Positions 49,759 through 63,470 are shown, counted from the first letter of the stretch. The stretch is DNA of 64,000 nucleotides from Halichoerus grypus (GCF_964656455.1 NC_135720.1:53780598-53844597); one strand, 5' to 3'. A program made the numbers and translations. The notes: generated by a model from the letters alone, not told the origin.

Positions 49759-50511
49759 TGGGCTACCCTTTTATAGCTGCAGCCACCTACTTCACTTCTT
49801 CCTCTCCCTAACCTCTGACAATCACCAATTTGTTCTCATTTCTAAAATTTTATCATTTTACTAATGTTACATAAATGGAATCATACAGTATGTATGCTTG
49901 ACATTGGCTCTTTCCATGCAGCATAACTCCCTCAAGTTCCATACAAGTTATTCCATATATTAATAGGGTATTACTATTATTATTATTATTTTTATTATTA
50001 TTGCTGAGTAGAATTCCATGGTATAGATACACCATAGGTAGTTTAACCATTCACCTACTGAAGGATATTGGATTGTTTCCAGTTTGGGGGTATTACAAGT
50101 AAAGCTGCTATGAACATTTATGTATGAGCTTTTTGAGAACATAAGTTTGCATTTTTCTGGGAATACTCAAGTGTACAATTGCTGAGTCATATGGTAGATA
50201 CATGTTTAGTTTTGTAAGAAACTACCATACTCTTTTCCAGAGGGGCCTTTACCATTTTACATTTTCACCAGCCATGTAGGAGTGATCTAGTGTCTCCACA
50301 AGCTCACCAGCATTTTATTTTAGACATTCTTGTAGGTGTGTAGTAATGCATTGGGGTATTGCAATTTGCATTTCCTTAATGGCTAATGATGTGTCAAACA
50401 TCTTTTCATGTGCTTTTTTGGCCATCTATATATCCTCTTTGTGAAATGTCTGTCTTTTGCCCATTTTCTAATTGAATTCTTTGCTTTTTTTTACTGTTGC
50501 ATTTTAGAGTT

Positions 50512-50714
50512 TTTTTTTTTTTTTTTTAAAGATTTTATTTATTTATTTGACAGAGAGAGACAGTGAGAGAGGGAACACAAGCAGGCAGAGTGGGAGAGGG
50601 AGAAGCAGGCTCACTGCTGAACAGAGAGTCCGATGCGGGGCTCGATCCCAGGACCCTGGGATCATGACCTGAGCCGAAGGCAGACGCTTAACGACTGAGC
50701 CACCCAGGCGCCCC
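50512..50714 (-). mobile_element. CanSINE, antisense, inside old L1
   Basis: Complete reverse element. Perfect 13-bp duplication GCATTTTAGAGTT at 50499-50511 and 50715-50727. Confidence 0.95.
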
Positions 50715-50999
50715 GCATTTTAGAGTTCTTTATGTGTTCTAGATAAAAGAACTTTATTGGAAATGTGGTTACAGATATTCTCTCCCCGTCTGTGGCTTGT
50801 CTTTTCATCTTCTTCATAGGATCTTTTACAGAACAAAAGGGTTTTTTTTATTATTTTCATGAGGTCCAGTGTATCAATATTTCCTTTAAGCTGAATTTCA
50901 TGATTTAGCATCTAGACAAGTGAACTTAAGAGAAAATAAGATTTGAATAAACTTAAGTCTGCTAAATTGGGATAAAAGTAAAACTGTTGACATGTTTTA

Positions 51000-51235
51000 G
51001 AATGTGTATTTAGGTAATGATATGTACCACGATTGTGCTATGTTTATATTTTATTACTTCAAAAACTCTACAATGTAGATATTATCTCCATTTATGCCCG
51101 TGCATGTATGTGTACATACATATAATTATTCCTGAGGCTCAGGAAAGTCAGGTAACTGTGCCAATGGATCTATAATAAATGACAGAACCTGGACTTAAAG
51201 CCAGTTCTTTCTGGCTCCAAAGCCTGTACTCTTCA
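51000..51235 (+). repeat. MIR, sense
   Basis: tagatattatctccatttatg, ttcctgaggctcaggaaagtcaggtaac and gaacctggacttaaagccag. A short tgtatgtgtacatacat insertion splits it. Confidence 0.8.
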
Positions 51236-53527
51236 ACAACTGCCTTGCGTTTTTGTTGCAGTATGTACTTTATGTAACTCATAAGAATCAACCTTGGTCT
51301 TAATGATATATCCATTGTGCCTGTTACTCTTAACATCCATACATTATCTTATCTTTCAGCCTAACATAATAAGTCAGCATTTCTTGTTTTATCAGTTTTA
51401 ATGTTAACCTGTTGGGTTAACCTGTTTGGCTGTGTTGGAAATAAACCTTTTCTCTGTCTCTTGTTTCTTAGATACAAGATTAGTAATATGATTAGCCTGC
51501 AGTTTACACTATAGTTGTAACACACATCCTCTCTAAGAATTTGAGTGTAACTCTTGAACTGTCACTTTAAGAAAATATATAAGATTCACTAAACTTCTAC
51601 ATATTTATCATTTTTATAAATTTGATTCCTTTGCTTCTCTTCAGTATATCTCCAAGGCAAATCAACCACATAACGTTTCCATATAGGAAAAGTTATTGTT
51701 TCATTGGTGGGGGTACATGAGTAGAGGAGGGAGGAGGGGCAGCCAGCCAGTAGCACCCCAATTTTATATTCTATTTGGTGTATTTAAGAAATGAGTAACA
51801 TATTTGTTAAAGTAATAAGGGCAGTTTCAAAGATGACTTTTTGAAGTCATATTATTTCTTATGAGAGCAATACTGCTTCTTGGAAGTCATTGAAAATAGT
51901 TTGCATGTTTACAAGTAAATGGCTAGATTAAGTAAATATTGTATTATATTACTGTTAGAGCAGCTTTCTTGTCTGTCAGGCTAAGATTCAGATTACATGG
52001 ATATTGTTAGCATTGTCCAGTTCATGTATACTAAATCAAAGTTTGCAGAATTCATGTTTGTGGAGTTTTTTCTATCTTTAAAATTCTTGCTATATTGAAG
52101 ATGAAGATTGCTTTTAAATACTTCTAGCATAATTTAATCTTCTCTGCTGAACTTCAGCTTAGGTTTAATGAGATCTGCCAAGAAATTTGCATGAATCTAC
52201 CCTCCATTCCCATTGCCCTTCCGAACCTCCGTACGGTACTTGAAGGCATGATCTATATGTGAAGGGCTTTTGTTTTAAGGCGCAGTAACTCCCAAAATTG
52301 AGTAGTTTTCATAATCTTTGGTGTAACTTACTCAGACACTTAACTGCTCTTTTCTAGAATACTAAATTTTAAAGAATAAGAATATAAAGGTCTGATAAAT
52401 ATTAAATAGAAGATGCTTATTACATTTTTGATTGAGGTATTTTGGGTAATTGTTCTTTTACAGTAAGGTTTTTGTTACATGAGAAACAGCACTTTAATGA
52501 GAGTTTTCTTGGTTACTATTCTACAGAACTTACTTAGAATATGTTAATAGTACATGGCCTTTTCTCCTTCACCCAAGCAAATAACATCGTTACAAAGGTT
52601 GTTGAAGTTATACCTTTATTATCACTACTCAGATTTGGGAGAGTAGATAAAAGAGAGCTACAGGGAAATTATAGGCCATTTTTCTAGGAATGGGAGTGGA
52701 GGACACTTTCTCTTTTTTAATATCTAGCTAAGCCCACTTGGGGCCTTTTTAGCCTATTGTTTTCAGGTTGTTTTAATATGTATTATTATAGCCTTCACCT
52801 CACAATTTTGTCACTAAGTAGGGGGTGAATGAGTCTGAAAAGTTTTTTGACTTTGTTGAAAATCTTAGTGTTTTCAGATCAGACTATGGATGATACATTT
52901 TAACTTTATTTTTTTTTAATTGGAGGTATAGTCCTGACCCTCCTTTTCCTCTGACCCAGCCCCAGTTGTCATCACATAGGCTTGCATTATTCAGACAGCC
53001 TCTCACCCGTCTTCCTGATGTTACCTCTTAACCAAGTCATCGTACACAGTGCTGCTTTCCATTAGCCTTCAGAAAAAGCCTCTTTCATCACGTCACTTCC
53101 TTTGCTAAAAAGTCTTAAAAGCCTCTTCATTGCCTGGAAGATAGAAAGCCCTAAGTGGGTGGTGGCTATTTTAAATTATTACTATAGTCCTCTGTTCATT
53201 TATTTCTTCTCTGAACTCCCCTAACCCTTATTATCTTCACATAGTTAATCCTTGATTGTGCATCACATCGTTCTCAGTTTCATCTTGTGTAAAATGTATG
53301 AACTTCCTAAATTGAAGGTTATCAGTCATACTTTTTAAAAAAAATCCATAAAGAATTCAATTAGTGAAATGAATTGCTTTATATTTAATGCGTATTAAGT
53401 CAAGATTTTATCAAGTATCAAGGCTTTTTTACATACTTACCACAGATACTTAGCTATTACTGGAATACAATTTTTAACATTTATTTATGTATCCACTGAA
53501 TACACAGCATAAAGCTGGGAAAGGTAG

Positions 53528-53664
53528 GGGTGCCTGGGTGGCTCAGTTGGTTAAGCGTCCAACTCTTGATCTCGGTTCAGGTCTTGATCTCAGGGTCGTG
53601 AGTTTGAGCCTGGCGTTAGGCTCCACTGTGGGTGTGGAGCCTAGTTAAAAAGGAAAAAAAAAAA
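53528..53664 (+). mobile_element. Short CanSINE lacking CT tract, sense
   Basis: tRNA-like head (ggtgcctgggtggctcagttgg) to ggtgtggagcctag, then directly an A tail; the CT-rich body is missing. Perfect 17-bp duplication AAAGCTGGGAAAGGTAG at 53511-53527 and 53665-53681. Confidence 0.94.
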
Positions 53665-54454
53665 AAAGCTGGGAAAGGTAGCTCACTGTCTTGTATCATG
53701 TCTGTTTTTCTTACATTTTAGTTTATGTCCATACTTAAAAACGTTATTTTTTATACCAAATCTATAATAGTTACATTGAAGAAATTGAGCTACACTCTGT
53801 GATTAAAAAACAAGCAAACTTGTCTTTAATGGTTAGGTATTTGAAATCATTTTCTCATAAAGCACTATATGAAAATGTATAAAAAATATGTAAAAATTTT
53901 TTTAAATGCTGTATGTAAATACTATATGTAAATATGAGTATATGAGTATATTTACTTATAAAATATAAGGCATTGTTCTCTTCTTGTATGTTTTTATGAT
54001 TTTTCATCCCTGGAAACTTAAAAGATGAAAACTTAACATCTTAAAATAAAATAACAGTTGGAGGCAGGGTGTTTATTATCCTTAACATTAGCGCATTCAT
54101 TCTCTCTCTCTGTATGTCTCTGTCTTTCTGTGTGTTTGGCATAGTTCTTCACTCTTTTCCACAACAAACTTAAGAGATACAGAATGTCCCAATTTTCCAA
54201 AGAAACTGGATGCGGAATCATAGAGTGCATAAATGATAGTACTATTCATACACTGGCTGATTCCAGGGCCTCTGCACTGTGTGTCCTGAGGCTTTCCTCA
54301 TTGCTGTCATGCTCCTGTAAATGAAGCTGAATTTTAAAAGTGGGCAATACATTGAAAGTATTAGCAGTAAATTTTGACATAGTGCTAATAACAGTTGTCA
54401 GGGGAAATGCTATATCTGGTATTTTGAAAATTTTTTTGGATTCTGATTTTTCTT

Positions 54455-54745
54455 TTTAATTTTTTAAATTGAAGTATAGTTGATATACACCATTAACATT
54501 AATTTCAGGTGCACAACATAATGATTTGACAACTCTATACATTATGCTGTGCTCACCACAAATGTAGTTACATTTGTCCCCACACAACACTATTACAGTA
54601 CTATTGACTGTATTCCCTATGCTGTACCTTTTATCCTTGTGACTTATTAATTCCATAACTGGAAGCCTGTATCTCCCAGTCCCCTTCACCCACTTTTCCA
54701 TTCCCCCACTTTCCTCCCCTCTAACAACCATCAGTTTGTTGTCTA
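54455..54745 (-). mobile_element. L1 3' UTR relic, antisense
   Basis: aattgaagtatagttgatatacacc, caggtgcacaacataatgatttgac and ccccttcacccacttttcc in reverse-complement L1 3' UTR order. Ends about 0.7 kb before exon 7. Confidence 0.82.
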
Positions 54746-55300
54746 TGAGAAAAAATTCTTAAAAATTTTCAAATGTATAGAAAAATTAAAATAATAAAAC
54801 AACTAAGACTGTATACCGTTCACCTAGATTCACCAGTAGTTAATATTATCCCACATTTGTGCTCATGCGCGCTTGTTCTCTCTCAACCATTTGAAGGTAT
54901 GTTTCAGACAGCATGCTCCTCATCCCTAAATATGTACGCATGAATTTCTTAAAGGATATTGTCCTTATAACCATTAAGAATTTGATGTTAATTCGGTAAT
55001 ATTATCTAATGTTCATTCTGCATTTCCTTAGTTATTCTGAAAATGTCTTTTATAGCTGATTTTTCCCTCCAACCCAGTATTCAGTCGAGATTTATTTTTG
55101 TATTTAGTTGTTATATCTCACCAATCCTTTTTAATCTTTTTGTATTGTTTTGTTCTGCCTTTGACTTATTTGAAGAGTTGAAGCCAGTTGTCTTGTGTTT
55201 TGTTTTCTCTCCTTTTCTTTTTTGGCCAGTTGTCTTTAGAGTGTCACACATTTTGGATTTGTCTGATTGCTTCCTCATGATTAGATTTACTTGATTTTAT
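54746..55300 (-). mobile_element. Old L1M-type 3' end relic, antisense
   Basis: gttcacctagattcaccagt, ctctctcaaccatttgaagg and gaaaatgtcttttatagctg match the layout of old L1M 3' ends in reverse. It reaches to about 165 bp from exon 7. Confidence 0.65.
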
Positions 55301-55464
55301 GTTAAGCATTTTTGGTAATATTACCACATTTGTGATATTGTATGCTTCTGATTACACTATATCAGAAGGCATCTGATGCCAGCTTTAGATTTCTGATCTA
55401 TTAATTTGTAATTCACAGCAACAAAGACTTAATTGTTTGAATTCTTTTTTCATTTTTCAAATAG

Positions 55465-55638
<174 letters not shown>

Positions 55639-56408
55639 TAACATAAGCATTCTGCATTTATAAATAACATTTACTGGTTACTTGAGGAAAATATTTTCAT
55701 TATCTCGTAGGGAACAATCTTTTGAAACAGAAACACTTAATATTTTATTTATTATTTTATAAATTATTGACACTAACAAAATAAGGAATTGACTCTCCTT
55801 GGCAAAATAAAATAATACTGCTTTTTAATTACTCTCTTACCACATATCTGGTGTCCTGGGTCTTTCATTTGTGGGTTCAGTTCTGGTCAGTACTATTTTA
55901 CATTTTGCATCGCGTCTCCTCATTCTAAAGGAATAAGAGATGGTAAAAAAAAAAATTTTCTTCCATTTGGTTAATATTTTAAAGTTCAAAATACTGAATA
56001 ACGGATAAGTATTTTATTTGAATTTTCTACCACTTCCTAATGTTTCAGCATTGTTCGCTTAGGCATTGACATTTCATATGTGCAATTAAGAACGTATCCT
56101 ATTTCATAGTCCTCATTTTGTAGCTTAGGTTAAAGTTAATTTCCTGTAGGCAAAGGAAAAATATAAAAATTGCTGGATTCTATTTTCCTAATTGCAATAT
56201 AAGGAAGACAAAGAAAATGCAAAAACAATAAAAGAAGAAAAATGCTATCGTCCCCTAACTCCTAGAGACCACAGTTGACACACACATGCATTTGGACACT
56301 TGACTGTTTGAGAGGGGTGTGTATGTGTTTATAAAATTGTATGTCCTGCTGCATCTTTCACCTAACAACATGAGCATAGGTTTAGTCATTAAGAATTCTT
56401 TAAAGCTG

Positions 56409-56608
56409 GGCGCCTGGGTGGCTCAGTCGGTTGAGCGACTGCCTTCAGCTCAGGTCATGATCCCGGAGTCCTGGGATCGAGCCCCACATCGGGCTCCCGG
56501 CTCGGCGGGGAGCCTGCTTCTCCCTCTGACCCTCCCCCCTCTCATGCTGTTTCTCTCTCGCTCGCTCTCTAATAAATAAATAAATAAATAAAATCTTAAA
56601 AAAAAAAA
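56409..56608 (+). mobile_element. CanSINE, sense
   Basis: Complete element with an (AAAT)n tail. Perfect 18-bp duplication AAGAATTCTTTAAAGCTG at 56391-56408 and 56609-56626. About 0.8 kb downstream of exon 7. Confidence 0.95.
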
Positions 56609-57629
56609 AAGAATTCTTTAAAGCTGTTTTTTAAATAGCAGCACTATGGTCCTTCATATCAATGTACCATAATTTGATCATCACCCTGTTACTGAATGAC
56701 TTGCAATCATAGTTCTGTTGGTTACCAAGCTATTGGGGAAATTTCAGTGGAATGCTACTATATTTGTTAATATGTTGTACAGACTTGTATTTATTATATA
56801 GAGAAATTTTTAAACTTGCTACTTTGTCCTTTATAGAAAGAGGTAAGGCATAATAAATAATATTATTATAACAGTATAAGTTCAGTAGATAATGGTATGT
56901 TTCTTATTAACATATTCTAAGTTGGGGTAATTGTATTATTACTTACGTAACTAACTATATCACACAGTTCAAGAAGCATGTAGTGTCTAAGGAAATAGTT
57001 TGCCTAACAACCACAATTGGAAACAAAGTGGGACTAGGGGAATGTTGATATTTCAGCCTAAATGACCAAACAAAGAATATGGAACTCAAAATAGGTCATT
57101 TCGTCTATGACTGTAACTATTTCCCCTTATCAAATTTGCTTTGCCTTTCTTGGCATTCCTGTATCTCGCTCTTCTAAAGTGCACAAATGCTCAATAGGAG
57201 GAGTAAAGGGGGGGCATCTAAGATACCATCAGAACCAGTACCAGAAGGGATTGATGAAAAAGATCATTGACTGCTACTCAGAATTGTTGAAATTAAAAAG
57301 TTTCATTGGTTTAAGAGGTTATAAATATTATTGTATAAGGTCTTACTGTATCATTTGTCATCACTGTGCTCTACTACACTCCATAGGCAAGGGTTTTGAT
57401 GGTGTCTTACACATCCTCATATCTCTTGTGCTAGGGTAAAAATGTTTACTCAGTATTTCACGTACTGAATTCTTTCCTTGTGTCATTACCTGAAACACTA
57501 TTTAGGATCGTTAGATCTGGCACAGTTAACATTAAGTTGATTAGAATACTATTGGAGAATCGTAGTCTATCTTTATTGCTGTGTAATTTTAGTTTTCAGT
57601 AAGAATTTCAGTTAAATAATTTTTTGCAT

Positions 57630-58680
57630 TTCAGTTTTTAGTTTTAATAAATTTGTAAGTTGTGCAGCTGTCACCATAATGTAGTTTTAAAACATTTCTA
57701 TCACTTCAGAAATTCCCTTGTGCTTGTTTGCAGCTCATCTCTGCCCCTACTGCCAGTTGTAGACAACTGCTGGTCTGCTTGCTGTCTCCGTAATGTACCC
57801 CTTCTGGGTGTCTTGCATAAATGCAATCGTATGACATTGCAACTGGTTCTTCTCACTTAGTGTAATGTTTTTGGGTTTCATCCATATTGTAGCATGTATC
57901 AGTAGTTTGTTCCTTTTTATTACTGAATAGTATTTGGTTGGGTATATATATCATATTTTGTTTATTCATTCACTGACTGATGGGTATTTGGATTGTTTCA
58001 GCTTTTCACTTTTATGTATAATGCTGCTATGAACATTTGCGTACAGGTTTTTGTGTGGACATGCGTTTACATTTTTCTTGAGTAGATTCCCGGGAATGGA
58101 ATTGCTAGGTCGTATGGTAGGTTTGTGTTTAATTTTTCAAGAAACTGCTAAATTTTGGCAAAGTGGCTGCATCACTTTACCGTCCTACCAGCTTTGCATC
58201 CTTGGCAACATATTTTTTGTTTTATTATAGCCTTCCTAGTGGTTGTGTAGTGGTATGTCTTGGTTTTATTTTTTATTTCCCTAATGACTAAGGATGTTGA
58301 TATATTTTCATGTGCTTATTATTATTTGTGGATATATTTGGTGAAATGTCTGTTCAGATGCCCTTCTCATTTTTTCATGGAGTTTTCATCTTACTGAGTT
58401 TTGAGAGTTATTTGTAAATTCTGGATACAAGTATTTTTTTCTTTTTAAGTCTTATTTATTTAAGTAATCTCTATACCCAGCATGAAGCTCGAACTCACAA
58501 CCCTGAGATTAAAATTCACTTACTCTTTCGACTGAGCCAGCCAGGCATCCCAGGATACAAGTCTTTATCAGACATATGATTTGCAATTATTTTCTCCTAG
58601 TCTATGACATGTCTTAATTTTCTTTTGAAAAGTAAAAGTATTTCATTTTCATGAGGCCCTATTAAAGTTTTTTATGTATT
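57630..58680 (-). mobile_element. Old L1 relic, antisense
   Basis: Reverse-complement L1 sequence (ttcactgactgatgggtatt, aatgctgctatgaacatttg, gggaatggaattgctaggtc), with the old SINE 58433-58551 inside. The plus-strand open frame at 57660-57860 is part of it, not a gene. Confidence 0.86.
58433..58551 (-). mobile_element. Old truncated CanSINE, antisense, inside old L1
   Basis: Head half in reverse orientation. Duplication GGATACAAGT at 58423-58432 and 58553-58562. Confidence 0.88.
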
Positions 58681-58684
58681 ATCT

Positions 58685-58870
58685 TCAGTTAAATAATTTA
58701 AAAAATTTTATTTATATTGTTCCAAAATCAGAAAGTACATAAAGGAATTTATTGAAAAGTCTCTCACCCTACCTATATCTACCAAACCCTAATTCAGTTT
58801 CCCTCTCCAGGGACAACCAGTATTGCCATTTTCTTGTATCTCCTTATAGAGCTCTTTAAGTAAACTTTTA
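58685..58870 (-). mobile_element. Small L1-like relic, antisense
   Basis: attgaaaagtctctcaccctac and ccctctccagggacaaccag are typical of old L1 3' ends in reverse. Confidence 0.5.
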
Positions 58871-59239
58871 TTTTTGAACTAAGGTTACAGAAATTTTCAC
58901 TGAGAAACTCCCAGTAACTTTTATTGATTCAGGAATAATCTTACCATTCCATTTGATTTTCTCCATGCCATAAGGATTGGTTTTTTGTTTGTTTTCTTTT
59001 TAAATCTGCTTAATGTCTCTTTTGCCACATTCTTGAGGATTTGGGAATATAGATTAGTTTTTCCATTTGAAATATAATTAAGGTATTAATCATTTTTATT
59101 GCTAACAGAAATGGGACTCATAGACTTCATACCTGTCCCATCTGCAAGCATTGGCTTTCAGTTACTCATTTCTCTGTACTGTATATTTCATTCTTTTTTA
59201 GAATGCTTTTATCAACTAAGAGTAATTGAAATTATATGG

Positions 59240-59364
59240 TAACAGATGGTACCTAGACTTACGGTGATGATCATTTCATAATGTATATAAATGTTGAATC
59301 ACTGTGTTGTACACCTGAAACTCATGTTACATGTTAACTCTACTTCAGTTTAAAAAAAAAAAAG
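59240..59364 (+). mobile_element. L1 3' end, sense, 5'-truncated
   Basis: gatgatcatttcataatgta, gttgtacacctgaaactcat and an A tail: last about 120 bp of an older L1 3' UTR. Confidence 0.85.
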
Positions 59365-59420
59365 AGAGAGAGAGCAATTGAAATTTAAGTTTATATTGAA
59401 ATGGCTACCTTACTGTTCTT

Positions 59421-59578
59421 TCTTTTTAGAGAGTGAAGCAGGGGGAGAGGCAGAGGGAGAGAGAATCTTAAGCAGGCCCCATACCCAGCATGGAGTCTGA
59501 CGCAGGACCCAGGAGATCATGACCTGACCTGAAATCAAGAGTCAGACAGTTAACTGACTGAGCCACCCAGATGCCCCT
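59421..59578 (-). mobile_element. CanSINE, antisense
   Basis: Reverse element ending gactgagccacccagatgcccc. Duplication TTACTGTTCTT at 59410-59420 and 59579-59589. Confidence 0.92.
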
Positions 59579-59667
59579 TTACTGTTCTTTTCTTAGATAT
59601 TTTTTGACAGTCTACTTTGAAAAACTTTATGTCATTTAAAATTTACTTCTTTATAAGATCCTTGCCT

Positions 59668-59850
59668 GGGGCGCCTCGGTGGCTCAGTCATTAAGCGTCT
59701 GCCTTCAGCTCAGTTCATGGTCCTGGGGTCCTGGGATCAAGCCCCGCATCGGGAGCAGGCAGCCTGCTTCTCCTCCCCCCTCTGTCTGCTGCTCCCCCTG
59801 CTTTTGTGTGCTCTCTCTCTCTCTCTCAAATAAATAAAATCTTTAAAAAA
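59668..59850 (+). mobile_element. CanSINE, sense
   Basis: Complete element. 13-bp duplication AAGATCCTTGCCT at 59655-59667 and 59851-59863. It interrupts the short open stretch described as a finding at 59854-59966. Confidence 0.95.
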
Positions 59851-60074
59851 AAGATCCTTGCCTACTGAGTGAGAACATCACAAAGAAACTCAAATCCTTG
59901 GAAGAAGACTGTTCTGTAATGATGTATGCCCCAGACAGCAGCGAAATTAACAAAGACACAGAGTGATGAGGGGAGATTTACTAGAGAACAGGAAGAAATT
60001 GGTTGGGTGTTAATTTTGTATTTGACATCTTTAAAGAATCTTTAATTATAAAGCCTTAAAGTTAATTTAGTTCA

Positions 60075-60165
60075 GTCTCTTGATTTCTTAGATGAGTAGC
60101 TAAGGATCTCTTAGCTTCTTAGTTGCAGAACTAGGTTTAGAACTCAAATCTCCATCTTCTGGTTT
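60075..60165 (+). repeat. MIR fragment, sense
   Basis: gcagaactaggtttagaactcaaatctccatcttctgg matches the MIR 3' part. Confidence 0.6.
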
Positions 60166-62661
60166 AGTGGGGGTTTTTTTGCTTTAGCGTGCTTCCATTT
60201 GTTTTCATTTTCACTTTTTCAACCTTTTAACTTTTTTGTTTACTTTAAAATAACATTCTGAAATGTTTGCTTTTTCCTAACTCTTTATTCTATGATTTAT
60301 GTTTGAGTACCTGATCTTGCCTTCATGCTGTTCTCTCCTATAGTATTTACTGGTATGATCTTAGGAACCTGAACTTCTACCGTTGTTTTGTCCATTTTGT
60401 TCTTTTGTTTGTTCCTGTATGTAATTCTGGCCACTTTCTTGTTGAACTTATAAAATGGTGGCTATGACACTCAGACATGAAAATGAAAAGCAGTCACGTG
60501 CTTTGAGCTGGCGCACTCTGTCAGAATGTACGTTTGTGCTCGTTTGCCATTCCTACACCCAGATCACAACGATACATACAAGATTAGTGTGGCCCTGCAC
60601 AGTAATGGCACACAAATTTGTGAAGCATTTTATTCTTTTAAAGGCTCTTTAGCTCTCCTAAATGTGTAGCCTGCCCAACCTGCACATCCATCCCTGGAGA
60701 ACAGACAGTGTGATTTCCCTTACATTTTTTTTGAAGGGGGCCAGTGAGGTAGCCAGTCACAACTGTAATCCACAAATCTGCCTTTTAGGCAATTTCAGAT
60801 GCTGTAGGTGGATATCTTTGTACAGACTTCTTCCCAGCTGTCACATGCTTACATTGATTAGAGTACACACACATACTATACACATGCTTCATTGAAATGA
60901 TATAAATAGCACCTATACTTTTGAGGTACTTTTGATAGTACCTTGCATACCAGAGGAGGCCACATTTCTAACACCGGTATCTTATCTTTGGAAAAACTTT
61001 TATTTGCCTCTTCCTTTTGTAACCTCATATTGGAAAATAACTGTCATTTCAGGATCTGTGGGGGTATCCAAAACATCAAGTCACTGTTTCAGTAAAGAAC
61101 TGTTTACTGTCTGGTTCAGTACACCTGTGGTGTTGTCAAATGTGAAGCATTTTGAAACACCTGCGCCCGACTTAAGTTGAAAGCGAAAGACTTTAAGATT
61201 GGGTGTGTGTGGATAAGAAGTGGCTGTCATCACATGATAAAAAGAGAAAGTACTTCATAAATGTTATGTGGCACCATTGTCTACTACTCCTTACAACAAG
61301 TGATTCATGCATGAAGGAATTTTGCCTTATTTCATCATATGAAAGTAGAATGTACTGATACTTACGAAGATGTGCTTAGGTCATTGTTCTCGTGGGGTAA
61401 CTAATGATGAGCTGCTTTGTGTGTTCCTTTTTTTGTTTTGTTTTGTAAGTGGCTAGAGGAGTTAGCCAAATTAGAGGTAACAGGAGATAACCAAAGGTGA
61501 GCTCAGGTCAATTTGTTTTGTGGTGTCAGCTGTAGTTAAAATGACTCAGAGCTAAGCTTCTGTACCAGACCTGAAGTGAAATACTTCTTGCTTTGTTCAT
61601 TAAAAACAACTTACAAAAAAGTAATAACAGAAATTTAAAAACATAGCTTTTATTCTTTTACTTTAGAGAATACAGAACACCGATAAGCTTTTGCCCAATC
61701 ATATTTTATTTCCCAGTTTTCTGATGTAATATATAAGAACCTAGGAAGTTAGGCTTATGAGAATAAAAATGTCCATTTTCACTTTGATAAGTTTATATCA
61801 GGGTTCCAGGTGATCAGTCCTCTGTCACAGTTGGGCTGGTTCAACCCTGAACTCATATATGCTATTGTACAGATAGAGTGTATGTGTAGGGCAAGGCTTA
61901 CATTCCATGGCAAATCGGTGAAGTTCCCGGCATCTCTCTTAGCAACAAGTACAATCCTGTAACCGCTTGGCTTTTTGCATTTCCATCTCTGCTCTGCTTC
62001 CTGGGAATTTATTTACTCCTTGAGACCCTTCTAGACTACCATTTAACTTTTGGTTTCCATTTTATGTTGTGGATTTTATTCTTTGTCAGTCATTTCCTTT
62101 GCGTCATACTGACTTCTGGCGCTGGAGACAGTAAGAGGTATGAGACATAGTTCCTGCCTTTATGAAACTTTGGTGCAGTTGGAATGGGCAGAAAGATGCC
62201 CAGATGTGGTGTGTGCAGGAATGGAGATATGCAAAGAATATTAGGAAGCACCTGGAATTGCTCTTATCTATTCTGGATGAGGTAGTGAAGACTGAGCTGT
62301 CTTAAAAGATGAGCAGAAATTAGATGAAAAGGAGAGACCAGGTCAGACATACCGCAGGAGCACCATAGAAGTAGAATCCTTCACCAGCTACCTGGAGCTG
62401 GTTGCTAGGGGTAATACCTGGTCAAAAATGCTCGTCTAAAATTTCCCTACTCTGTTTACTGAGGGACTAGCCACATTTTTCTGCTTCTCTCCCATAAATG
62501 TGAAGAAAATTTTCAGTGACGTCAGAAATGTGGGAAAAGCACTGAGGAGCTAAGTGATTGACTATTTGCTTGGTTAGTACATTGGAAGATAATGTTAACA
62601 ACTGGGGTTGGGGTAATTATACTCCATTTAGGTAGTCTAACTTAAAAATTATATTGCTTTA

Positions 62662-62816
62662 GGGGTGTCTGGGTGGCTCAGTCGGTTAAGGCTCAGTGTC
62701 TGCCTTTGGCTCAATCATGATCCCCAGGTCCTGGGATCAGACCCCTAGCTTCTCCCTCTCCCTCTGCCACTCCCCCTGCTCATACTCTCTCTCAAATAAA
62801 TAAAATCTTTAAAAAG
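62662..62816 (+). mobile_element. CanSINE, sense, shortened
   Basis: Shortened element with CT tract. 13-bp duplication TTATATTGCTTTA at 62649-62661 and 62817-62829. Confidence 0.93.
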
Positions 62817-63338
62817 TTATATTGCTTTATTTTTATGAGAAACAGCAAAATAGTTTTTTACAAAAAGTAAAGGAAGATGGTGCATTCACCGTTTTTTCTC
62901 CTTTGCTCTGTAACCTAAGACTAGGTTGTTTATAAAGTGAATTAACTGTTTGAGGTTATAACTTTTTTCAGACATAGAGCAGTTAGAGAAAAGAAACATC
63001 AAAATCTCATGTTATTCATATGAGGCAGACCCTTTGAGTGTTAGAATTAAAGCTGGTTGATTGATATCTTGTGATTTGAGGCTTGAGCCAGCAGTAGTCA
63101 CTTCCTTTGGCATGCTGATGTTGACCCCCTCCAAAAGAGGTGGTATTTCAGTTCTCAAATTCATGCCACAGAAACCTAAAACCTACAAACCCCCAAACTT
63201 CATCAGAACTAGGGTTTAGGAGTAAGAATAATAGGTTTTACAATTTCAGTACTTCTTTTTTCACTCATTTAGAATTTGTTTTCATTGTAATATCCCTTTT
63301 ACCTTCACACTGATTTGGAAGATCATTGAGTTGTTTGT

Positions 63339-63370
63339 TTTTTCTTTCTTTCTTTCTTTTTTTTTTTTAA
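63339..63370 (+). repeat. (TTTC)n / poly-T microsatellite
   Basis: tttctttctttctttc followed by a T run, just before an antisense MIR fragment. Consistent with a degraded retroposon tail. Confidence 0.85.
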
Positions 63371-63374
63371 TGGA

Positions 63375-63470
63375 TCCAGGTTTCTTGTTTTGTAAAATAC
63401 GGTTGATAGTTCCTGCTACCAGCCTCATAGGATGGTTATAGGGCTTAAACAATGAATTTGTTGAAGTGAG
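63375..63470 (-). repeat. MIR fragment, antisense
   Basis: ggtttcttgttttgtaaaatacggttgatag and cctcataggatggttatagggctta are reverse MIR. Confidence 0.72.

Larger units (their letters stand above)
49385..50905 (-). mobile_element. Old L1 relic, antisense, with two SINE insertions
   Basis: Reverse-complement L1 3' end and ORF2 (ggatattggattgtttccag, aagctgctatgaacatttat, catcttttcatgtgcttttt). SINEs at 49563-49758 and 50512-50714. A (TTA)n stretch lies near 49970-50000. Confidence 0.88.

Noticed and set aside
57107..57439. Plus-strand 110-codon frame in intron 7
   Set aside because: It has a start and no obvious repeat, but no recognisable domain, no splice or promoter context and ordinary intron composition. 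Not supported as a gene.
60455..61180. Cluster of three 65-82 codon plus-strand frames
   Set aside because: Different frames, no shared domain, no supporting signals; consistent with chance.
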